A program made the position numbers and the translations under genes. A stretch of DNA of 36,312 nt, from assembly GCA_002361775.1 (NCBI GenBank), contig DETV01000109.1:1-36312 (forward strand), written 5' to 3'. Below, one piece after another: positions 30,754 to 36,312 of the stretch. Every line of letters starts with the position of its first letter. Position 1 is the stretch's first letter. The notes below the pieces were generated by a model. It worked only from the letters and a program-made list of their open reading frames with translations, made no database searches and had not been told where the DNA came from. This DNA is from Eubacterium sp. UBA3279 (lineage in GTDB: Bacteria; Bacillota; Clostridia; Lachnospirales; Lachnospiraceae).

Positions 30754-31272
30754 TTACAGAGTTTCCGGTTCCGGATATTCAGTTCCCTGGGTATCCACAG
30801 TCATGGAAAGGATAACCTGATCTTCCAGCGGTCTGTCACGGAAATCTGTGGGAGTATTTGCAATCTTATCTACAACCTCAAGACCTTCTGTTACCTTGCC
30901 AAATGCAGCATAGGATCCATCAAGGTGAGGAGAAGTTTTATGCATGATGAAAAACTGGCTTCCGGCAGAATCAGGATGCATAGCTCTGGCCATAGATAAT
31001 ACTCCGGGAGTATGTTTCAAATCATTGGCGAAACCATTCTGAGCGAATTCACCTTTGATAGAATATCCCGGGTCACCCATTCCGGTACCGTCAGGGCAAC
31101 CGCCCTGGATCATGAAACCGGGAATGACACGATGAAAAATACGGCCATTGTAAAAGCCTTTTTTGACAAGACTGATAAAATTATTTACGGTATTAGGTGC
31201 GATTTCAGGATATAATTCTGCTTTCATCACATCTCCGTTTTCCATAGTAATTGTGATAATTGGATTTGCCAT
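30754..31272 (-). CDS. Cyclophilin-type peptidyl-prolyl isomerase
   Basis: This protein is 172 residues from ATG 31272 (minus), set by AAGGAGA. It is a cytoplasmic cyclophilin that speeds proline isomerisation in folding proteins; there is no signal peptide. YNGRIFHRVIPGFMIQGGCPDGTG contains the catalytic Arg and the FMIQGG core. GEFAQNGFANDLKHTPGVLSMARA and GSQFFIMHKTSPHLDGSYAAFGKV are the other conserved parts. Trp of the cyclosporin site is replaced (HLDGSYAAFG), as in many bacterial forms. It is preceded by a structured leader (31317-31374). Confidence 0.96.
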   Translation of the reverse strand: MANPIITITMENGDVMKAELYPEIAPNTVNNFISLVKKGFYNGRIFHRVIPGFMIQGGCPDGTGMGDPGYSIKGEFAQNGFANDLKHTPGVLSMARAMHPDSAGSQFFIMHKTSPHLDGSYAAFGKVTEGLEVVDKIANTPTDFRDRPLEDQVILSMTVDTQGTEYPEPETL

Positions 31273-31316
31273 TGAAAATCTCTCCTTTACTGTCATCTGA
31301 ATTCAATTCTGGATGT

Positions 31317-31374
31317 GGGGGCAAAAGATGCCTGACGAATTGCTTCGTGCTGCGCACTTTCACAATTCTGCCCC
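31317..31374 (-). ncRNA. Structured 5' leader of the cyclophilin gene
   Basis: Read on the minus strand, GGGGCA and TGCCCC close the element, GAATTG pairs with CAATTC inside, and GTGC-gca-GCAC is the tip; an unpaired GTCAGGCATCTTT lies on the 3' side. A minus-strand promoter fits its start: TTGCGC (31413-31418), 17 bp, TATAAT (31390-31395). A second GAATTG at 31304-31309 could pair with the same CAATTC instead. It may be a leader RNA or a dispersed genomic repeat. Confidence 0.5.
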
Positions 31375-31389
31375 TAGCATCAATTTTAT

Positions 31390-31418
31390 ATTATAATATG
31401 AAGATAGAAAAGGCGCAA
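31390..31418 (-). promoter_or_regulatory. Promoter of the cyclophilin gene
   Basis: On the minus strand, TTGCGC (31413-31418) and a perfect TATAAT (31390-31395) are 17 bp apart. Transcription would start near 31383, just before the structured leader. Confidence 0.55.
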
Positions 31419-31436
31419 GCAAAACCTCCCGGAGAC

Positions 31437-31466
31437 TTGCCTGAGGGTGGGAACGTGTGCTATACT
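31437..31466 (+). promoter_or_regulatory. Possible promoter of the tsaE operon
   Basis: TTGCCT (31437-31442) and TATACT (31461-31466) are separated by 18 bp, about 65 bases before the tsaE start codon. Confidence 0.45.
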
Positions 31467-31529
31467 TTTGCTGTTTATAAAGAAGTTAAGGTCAAAAGAT
31501 GCCAGAGGCGGACCAGAGAGGATAAAAAT

Positions 31530-31973
31530 ATGATGATAGAAACCAACAGCGCACAGGAAACATTTGCGTTGGGAAAAAAATTGGGTGAGCTGGCGCAGCC
31601 AGGACAGATATATACGCTGGTTGGGGATTTGGGAGTAGGAAAGACCGTGTTTACCCAGGGATTGGCAGATGGACTGGGAATCACAGAGCCAATCAGCAGT
31701 CCTACATTTACGATCATTCAGGAATATGAGGAAGGCCGTCTGCCGTTTTATCATTTTGATGTGTATCGAATTGGCGATATTGAAGAAATGGAAGAGATTG
31801 GATATGACGATTATTTCTTTGGACAGGGTGTGTGCATGATTGAGTGGGCAAATCTGATCGAAGAATTGCTTCCGGAAAATATTATACAGGTGGTAATTGA
31901 GAAAGATCTGGATAAAGGATTTGATTATCGCCGGATTACCATAACAGGATTGGAAGGGATGGAAGAAAAATGA
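31530..31973 (+). CDS. tsaE: tRNA t6A synthesis ATPase TsaE
   Basis: This protein is 147 residues from ATG 31530, chosen because it follows AGAGAGG and gives the normal family length; the open frame upstream is not coding. It is the ATPase of the TsaBDE complex, which adds threonylcarbamoyl to A37 of ANN-decoding tRNAs. YTLVGDLGVGKTVFTQGLADGLG is the Walker A region, ISSPTFTIIQEY is switch-like, and PFYHFDVYRI and MIEWANLIEELLP are conserved later motifs. The last four bases overlap tsaB. Confidence 0.96.
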   Translation: MMIETNSAQETFALGKKLGELAQPGQIYTLVGDLGVGKTVFTQGLADGLGITEPISSPTFTIIQEYEEGRLPFYHFDVYRIGDIEEMEEIGYDDYFFGQGVCMIEWANLIEELLPENIIQVVIEKDLDKGFDYRRITITGLEGMEEK

Positions 31974-32677
31974 AAATATTGGCGCTTGACAGTTCAGGAC
32001 TGGTAGCTTCTGTAGCGGTGACAGAAGATGATAATCTTCTGGCTGAATATACAGTAAATTACAAAAAAACACATTCTCAGACACTGCTTCCCATGTTGGA
32101 TGAGATCAGCCGTATGATTGAATTGGATCTGGAGAGTATTGATGCTATTGCTGTGGCGGCAGGTCCGGGATCATTTACAGGTTTGCGAATCGGTTCTGCA
32201 ACAGCAAAAGGTCTTGGTCTGGCTTTGAATAAACCGTTGATCGGCGTTCCCACAGTGGAGGCGCTGGCGTATAATTTGTATGATGTGCCGGGATTGATCT
32301 GTCCCATTATGGATGCAAGAAGAAGACAGGTATATACCGGGTTGTATTCTTTCGAACAACATCAGATGAAAACGGTAAAAGAACAGACAGCTATGGGAAT
32401 TGAAGAGCTGACGGAAGAATTGAATCAGAAAAATCAGCCGGTAATTTTCCTGGGAGACGGGGTAGCGGTATATCGGGATACAATAAAAGAAAAACTGACA
32501 GTTCCTTTTGATTTTGCGCCGGTACATCTGAATAAACAAAGAGCTGGCGCAGTGGCAGCGTTAGGAGCCAGATATTATGCAGAAGGAAAAACAGAGACAG
32601 CGCGGGAGCATCAGCCGGAATATCTCCGTGTTTCCCAGGCAGAAAGAGAACGCGCGGAAAGAGAAGCAAAAAAATGA
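31970..32677 (+). CDS. tsaB: tRNA t6A complex subunit TsaB
   Basis: This 235-residue protein starts by an ATGA overlap with tsaE. It has the ASKHA fold like TsaD but no catalytic metal site, and it dimerises with TsaD. Motifs: ILALDSSGLVASVAV at the start, THSQTLLPMLDE, AVAAGPGSFTGLRIGSATAKGLGLAL, and ICPIMDARRRQVYTGLY. The C terminus is charged (AERERAEREAKK) and overlaps rimI by four bases. Confidence 0.96.
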   Translation: MKILALDSSGLVASVAVTEDDNLLAEYTVNYKKTHSQTLLPMLDEISRMIELDLESIDAIAVAAGPGSFTGLRIGSATAKGLGLALNKPLIGVPTVEALAYNLYDVPGLICPIMDARRRQVYTGLYSFEQHQMKTVKEQTAMGIEELTEELNQKNQPVIFLGDGVAVYRDTIKEKLTVPFDFAPVHLNKQRAGAVAALGARYYAEGKTETAREHQPEYLRVSQAERERAEREAKK

Positions 32678-33120
32678 TGGAAATAAGACAAATGCAGTTG
32701 GATGATCTGGAACAGGTAATGGAAATTGAAAATGAGAATTTTTCAGTACCCTGGACAGAAACAGGTTTTTTTACATTTCTGATTCGCGAAGATACACTGT
32801 TCCTTGTAGCGCAGGAGAAGGAAGAGATTCTGGGCTATTGCGGAGTGGTAATGGTACAGGATGAAGGCGACATTACCAATGTGGCAGTGAAGAAGAGTTG
32901 GCAGAATCAAGGTGTAGGAAAAAAACTCATGGAAGAACTGGTAAAATCCACAGAACAGGAAGGGGTTGCCCGTCTGTTTCTGGAAGTGAGAGCCAGTAAT
33001 GAACCGGCTCTTCGTTTGTACCGGAATATGGGATTTGTACAGACGGGAATCAGAAAAAATTATTACGAAGAACCCAGAGAAGACGGAATCGTAATGATGA
33101 GAGAACGTGGGGAAATGTAA
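32674..33120 (+). CDS. rimI: Ribosomal-protein-alanine N-acetyltransferase
   Basis: This 148-residue GNAT-fold enzyme of the RimI family acetylates the N terminus of ribosomal protein S18 in Escherichia coli. ENENFSVPWTETGF is the typical start. GEGDITNVAVKKSWQNQGVGKKLMEELV (written here as DEGDIT in the protein) is the acetyl-CoA motif, and LEVRASNEPALRLYRNMGF is motif B. It is linked to tsaB by a four-base overlap, the usual tsaE-tsaB-rimI order of Firmicutes. Confidence 0.95.
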   Translation: MMEIRQMQLDDLEQVMEIENENFSVPWTETGFFTFLIREDTLFLVAQEKEEILGYCGVVMVQDEGDITNVAVKKSWQNQGVGKKLMEELVKSTEQEGVARLFLEVRASNEPALRLYRNMGFVQTGIRKNYYEEPREDGIVMMRERGEM

Positions 33121-33231
33121 CAGCAGAGGGATGGAGAAAACTCCCAGTAGATTTATTTTTTAAATTTGGTATCATAGGGGTGAAACCGAACAGTCCAAAC
33201 ACTTTGTGAGGAAAACTTCAGGAGGATATCA

Positions 33232-33471
33232 ATGAAAAAATACGAAAATGGTAAATTGATAAAAGTTGTATGCAATCAGTGTGGGAAGGAAATAAAAACA
33301 GAGACAGAGATGATCAAAGAGGGCATTTGCAGCGTAGAAACGGACTGGGGGTACTTTTCTGATAAGGATGGGGAAAGTCATAAATTCGATCTGTGCGAGG
33401 AATGTTATGATTTACTGACGAGAAATTTTCTCGTACCTGTAGAAATTTCCCGAAGAACAGAATTATTGTAG
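33232..33471 (+). CDS. Small zinc-ribbon protein
   Basis: This 79-residue protein starts ATG 33232 with CAGGAGG upstream. Two CxxC pairs (CNQC at residues 14-17 and CEEC near 54-57) predict one zinc-ribbon or treble-clef site. Between them is a charged segment with VETDWGYFSDKDGESHKFDLC. Members of this kind are common in Lachnospiraceae and lack a known role. It sits between rimI and the RNase Z gene, and its size and motifs suggest nucleic-acid or protein binding; that is inference. Confidence 0.8.
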   Translation: MKKYENGKLIKVVCNQCGKEIKTETEMIKEGICSVETDWGYFSDKDGESHKFDLCEECYDLLTRNFLVPVEISRRTELL

Positions 33472-33498
33472 ACGAAGTTGAAAGAATAGAGGGAAAAT

Positions 33499-34419
33499 AT
33501 GTTAGATGTTTGTTTGTTGGGGACAGGAGGAATGATGCCGCTGCCGTATCGTTTTCTTACTTCTTTGATGACAAGATATAATGGAAGTAATCTGATGATT
33601 GACTGCGGAGAGGGAACCCAGGTAGCGGTAAAATCGAAGGGCTGGAGTTTTAAGCCTATTGATGTTATCTGTTTTACTCATTATCATGCGGATCATATCA
33701 GCGGTCTTCCGGGAATGTTGCTTACCATGGGAAATGCCGAGAGAACAGAGCCGTTAACTCTGATCGGACCTAAAGGATTGGAAAAAACAGTAAGCGCTCT
33801 TCGGATGATAGCGCCGGAGCTGCCTTTCCCGATTATTTGTAAAGAAATACAGGGTCCAAAGGAGCATTTTGAGATAAATGGGTATGATATCACAGCTTTC
33901 CGGGCTAATCATAATGTGCTTTGCTATGGTTATACTATTCAGATCCACCGGGGAGGCAAATTCTCCGTAGAACGTGCCAGAAGTAATGAAATTCCTGTAA
34001 AATACTGGAATCCTTTGCAGAAGGGGCAGACTGTGGAGGCGGAAGGAAAGATATATACGCCGGATATGGTTTTGGGACCGGCCAGAAAAGGGATAAAACT
34101 CACATACTGTACTGACAGCCGGCCTACTGTATCTATAGAAGAACACGCAAAAGAATCGGATCTTTTTATCTGCGAGGGTATGTATGGAGAGCCGGAGAAA
34201 GAGGCAAAGGCCAGAGAATATAAACACATGACAATGAAAGAGGCGGCTTGTCTGGCAAAAAAAGCCAATGTAAAAGAAATGTGGCTGACACATTTCAGCC
34301 CCTCTCTTGTCAGACCGGAAGAGTATATGAGCGGGATTCGGGAAATATTTCCTGATAGTTTTGTAGGAAAAGATGGAAAGTCTGTGGACTTGCAGTTTGA
34401 GGAGGAAGAAAATGAGTGA
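33499..34419 (+). CDS. rnz: Ribonuclease Z
   Basis: This 306-residue metallo-beta-lactamase-fold nuclease matures tRNA 3' ends lacking encoded CCA. LLGTGGMMPLPYR starts the fold; MIDCGEGTQVAV, FTHYHADHISGLPG (H61, H63, D65, H66) and FRANHNVLCYGYTI hold zinc ligands. YCTDSRP, LFICEGMY and LTHFSPS complete the site. The flexible-arm region that clamps tRNA appears as the segment around YWNPLQKGQTVEAEGK. It overlaps tsaD by eight bases, so a tRNA-processing and a tRNA-modifying enzyme are made together. Confidence 0.95.
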   Translation: MLDVCLLGTGGMMPLPYRFLTSLMTRYNGSNLMIDCGEGTQVAVKSKGWSFKPIDVICFTHYHADHISGLPGMLLTMGNAERTEPLTLIGPKGLEKTVSALRMIAPELPFPIICKEIQGPKEHFEINGYDITAFRANHNVLCYGYTIQIHRGGKFSVERARSNEIPVKYWNPLQKGQTVEAEGKIYTPDMVLGPARKGIKLTYCTDSRPTVSIEEHAKESDLFICEGMYGEPEKEAKAREYKHMTMKEAACLAKKANVKEMWLTHFSPSLVRPEEYMSGIREIFPDSFVGKDGKSVDLQFEEEENE

Positions 34420-35437
34420 GAAAGATATATTAATCCTGGCAATTGAAAGCTCTTGTGATGAGACCGCTGCTTCTGTGGTGAAAAATGGAAGAACAATACT
34501 ATCTAATGTTATATCTTCTCAGATTGAACTGCATAAGTTGTATGGAGGTGTTGTTCCGGAGATAGCCTCCAGAAAACATATTGAAAAGATTAATCAGGTG
34601 ATAGAAGAAGCATTGGAACAGGCGGAGGTAACTCTGGATGATCTGGATGCAATAGGAGTAACTTATGGTCCCGGATTGGTAGGCGCGCTTCTGGTGGGAG
34701 TTGCTGAGGCAAAAGCCATCAGTTATGCAAAAAACCTTCCGCTGGTGGGGGTTCATCATATTGAAGGTCATGTATCTGCAAATTATATCGAACATCCGGA
34801 TCTGGAACCTCCGTTTATGTGTCTGATCGTGTCAGGGGGACATACCCATTTGGTAATTGTAAAAGATTATGGAGAATTTGAAATTCTTGGAAGAACACGG
34901 GACGATGCGGCAGGAGAGGCGTTTGATAAAGTGGCAAGAGCAATTGGGCTGGGTTATCCGGGGGGACCGAAGATTGACAAACTTTCGAAAGAAGGAAATC
35001 CGGACGCAATTGTTTTTCCAAAAGCAAAATTAGAGAATGGACCTTATGACTTTAGTTTCAGCGGGGTGAAATCAGCAGTTCTCAATTACATTAACAAGTG
35101 TAAGATGCAGGGGGAAGAATTTGACAGAGCAGATCTGGCTGCATCTTTTCAGAAAGCAGTGGTAGATACACTGGTGGAGAAGGCCGTAAAAGCGGCAAAA
35201 GAATATCATATGGATAAATTAGCCATAGCAGGAGGGGTTGCTTCTAATAATACTCTCCGTAGCGCAATGGAAAAAGCATGTGAGCGAGAAGGAATCAGAT
35301 TCTATCATCCGTCACCTGTTTTTTGTACAGACAATGCGGCAATGATCGGAGTGGCTGCTTATTATGAATATAAAAAAGGAACGCGTCATGGTCTGGATCT
35401 GAATGCGGTTCCTAATTTAAGATTGGGAGAACGGTAA
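34412..35437 (+). CDS. tsaD: tRNA t6A transferase TsaD
   Basis: This protein is 341 residues from ATG 34412, set by GAGGAGG and the family start MSEKDILILAIESSCDETAA. It is the catalytic subunit that moves threonylcarbamoyl-AMP to tRNA A37. ASRKHIEKI, YGPGLVGALLVG and the metal motif HHIEGH (115-120) are present. So are CLIVSGGHTHLV, DAAGEAFDKVAR, the FSFSGVKSAVLN loop, AGGVASNNTLR and CTDNAAMI. It completes the TsaB-TsaD-TsaE set encoded just upstream. Confidence 0.98.
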   Translation: MSEKDILILAIESSCDETAASVVKNGRTILSNVISSQIELHKLYGGVVPEIASRKHIEKINQVIEEALEQAEVTLDDLDAIGVTYGPGLVGALLVGVAEAKAISYAKNLPLVGVHHIEGHVSANYIEHPDLEPPFMCLIVSGGHTHLVIVKDYGEFEILGRTRDDAAGEAFDKVARAIGLGYPGGPKIDKLSKEGNPDAIVFPKAKLENGPYDFSFSGVKSAVLNYINKCKMQGEEFDRADLAASFQKAVVDTLVEKAVKAAKEYHMDKLAIAGGVASNNTLRSAMEKACEREGIRFYHPSPVFCTDNAAMIGVAAYYEYKKGTRHGLDLNAVPNLRLGER

Positions 35438-35454
35438 TCCGGGGAGGATAAGGT

Positions 35455-36159
35455 ATGAGATGTACGGGAATTATATTGGCAGCAGGACAGGGAAAACGGA
35501 TGAACAGTAAGATTCAAAAACAATTCCTACAGCTCAGGGAATATCCGGTATTATATTATTCCCTTAAAGCATTTCAGGATTGTCCCTGGATGGACGAGAT
35601 CATTCTTGTGACCGGACAGGAGGAAATAGCATATTGTCAGGAAGAATTTGTAAATAAGTATGGTTTCGACAAAGTGAAAAACATTATTGCAGGGGGAAAA
35701 GAACGGTATCATTCCGTTCAGAATGGTCTTGCAGCCTGTGAAAAGACGGACTATGTATTTATACATGACGGCGCAAGACCCTTTGTGAATCAAGAAATTT
35801 TGGATAGAGGCTTATCATGCGTAAAACAATGGGATGCCTGTGTGGCAGGTATGCCTTCAAAAGATACAGTCAAAATAGTAGATAATGAGGGGATTGTTTG
35901 TTCTACGCCGGATAGGAACAGAGTATGGAATATCCAGACTCCTCAGGTATTCTCTTATTCACTGGTGGCAAATGCTTACATTCAGGCTTTACAGGGAGAT
36001 TGTACTATGATTACGGATGATGCCATGGTAGTGGAAAAGTATGGGGAACATCCAGTAAAGGTTTATGAAGGGGCTTACAAAAACATAAAAATAACCACAC
36101 CGGAGGATCTTCCTGTAGCAGAACTTTTTCTTTTGGAAGACAGCAGCGAAACGTCATAA
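35455..36159 (+). CDS. ispD: 2-C-methyl-D-erythritol 4-phosphate cytidylyltransferase
   Basis: This 234-residue enzyme of the MEP isoprenoid pathway joins CTP and methylerythritol phosphate. IILAAGQGKRMNSKIQKQFL is the nucleotide-binding start, with Gln where PKQ usually has Pro. IAGGKERYHSVQNGL, FIHDGARPFV, VKIVDNEG, WNIQTPQVF and TDDAMVVE are the conserved later motifs. The ribosome site GGGGAGG lies 17 bases after tsaD, so co-transcription is likely. TarI-type ribitol enzymes are related, but the motifs favour IspD. Confidence 0.93.
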   Translation: MRCTGIILAAGQGKRMNSKIQKQFLQLREYPVLYYSLKAFQDCPWMDEIILVTGQEEIAYCQEEFVNKYGFDKVKNIIAGGKERYHSVQNGLAACEKTDYVFIHDGARPFVNQEILDRGLSCVKQWDACVAGMPSKDTVKIVDNEGIVCSTPDRNRVWNIQTPQVFSYSLVANAYIQALQGDCTMITDDAMVVEKYGEHPVKVYEGAYKNIKITTPEDLPVAELFLLEDSSETS

Positions 36160-36176
36160 CCGGCGTTTTGTTGCTG
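36141..36176 (+). other. Hairpin over the ispD stop codon
   Basis: CAGCAGCGAAACG pairs with CGTTTTGTTGCTG over 13 bp with two G-U pairs. It is followed by A residues instead of T, so intrinsic termination is doubtful; it may protect the mRNA end. Confidence 0.45.
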
Positions 36177-36210
36177 AAAAAAATAAAAATAGAAAAATGT
36201 AAAATAGGTA

Positions 36211-36239
36211 TTGACAGTAAGGCGTTTGGATGGTAGAAT
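36211..36239 (+). promoter_or_regulatory. Strong promoter of the tRNA-Ser gene
   Basis: A perfect -35 TTGACA (36211-36216), a 17-bp spacer and TAGAAT (36234-36239). A leader of about 45 bases with a GTCTC/GAGAC hairpin precedes the tRNA. Confidence 0.85.
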
Positions 36240-36288
36240 ACCAATTGTCTCTGAGCGAGACGGGTGCGACAGACCACAAAGGATATAA

Positions 36289-36312
36289 GGAGAGGTATCG
36301 AAGTGGTCATAA
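36289..36312 (+). tRNA. tRNA-Ser, first 24 bases, cut by the window end
   Basis: GGAGAGGTATCGAAGTGG matches the acceptor strand, TA linker and D arm start of bacterial tRNA-Ser. The anticodon lies outside the window, so the isoacceptor is not known. Confidence 0.75.

Noticed and set aside
31260..31529. N-terminal extension of tsaE
   Set aside because: It runs through the cyclophilin start, the leader hairpin and promoter; TsaE has normal length from 31530 with a ribosome site there.

Overview
The window is chromosomal DNA of a low-to-mid GC Gram-positive anaerobe, most likely a Lachnospiraceae member (Blautia/Ruminococcus/Dorea type). This rests on family-typical proteins (UMF1-type MFS, DUF1846, a TetM-like GTPase fused to a YacP domain, a split t6A cluster), strong AGGAGG ribosome sites and TTGACA/TATAAT-type promoters. 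Genus was not determined and no database search was possible.

Region 1 (1-5564) is an accessory island anchored at the 3' end of rpsI. The end of rpsI plus its terminator is followed by two further, increasingly diverged copies of the rpsI-end/terminator sequence (about 1524-1689 and 3957-4145). They bracket two cargo modules. Module 1 holds a type III toxin-antitoxin locus: promoter, three tandem 36-38-nt ToxI-like repeats, terminator, and a ToxN/AbiQ-family toxin gene broken by an early in-frame TAA. A helical ORF overlaps the toxin's 3' end. Module 2 holds a pRiA4b ORF-3-like zinc-knuckle protein and a HipA-like kinase with a small overlapping partner. Beyond the third copy lies a degenerate tandem array with a period of about 52.5 bp (five helical turns), running up to a PD-(D/E)XK-like nuclease gene.

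Region 2 (5565-8580) is a decayed zone: remnants of hybrid histidine kinases, an AraC-type regulator divergent from a half-length DapF-like protein lacking the catalytic cysteine, and a conserved hypothetical.

Region 3 (8564-14726) looks like a translation/stress operon: an EF-G/TetM-like GTPase fused to a Rae1/YacP-type NYN ribonuclease domain, a tRNA-dihydrouridine synthase, an RSH-type (p)ppGpp hydrolase domain protein, a MATE exporter and a GreA-type factor. The first gene sits behind a perfect 15-bp inverted repeat that contains its ribosome binding site.

Region 4 (14800-31272) is ordinary housekeeping: a maltose/galactoside-type acetyltransferase, a four-helix hypothetical, a Gfo/Idh/MocA oxidoreductase, an MFS transporter, galE, DUF1846, ftsH, uvrC, hprK, a ROK glucokinase, a class A penicillin-binding protein, a YigZ/IMPACT protein and a cyclophilin. 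Convergent pairs are separated by strong two-way hairpins. The cyclophilin has a structured leader.

Region 5 (31530-36312) is the t6A tRNA-modification cluster (tsaE-tsaB-rimI, a small zinc-ribbon protein, an RNase Z, tsaD), then ispD, and finally a consensus promoter driving a tRNA-Ser cut by the window edge.

The observations most worth a second look are the ToxIN locus with its silenced toxin, the rpsI-anchored module accretion, the GTPase-ribonuclease fusion with its self-occluding ribosome site, and the helically phased array.
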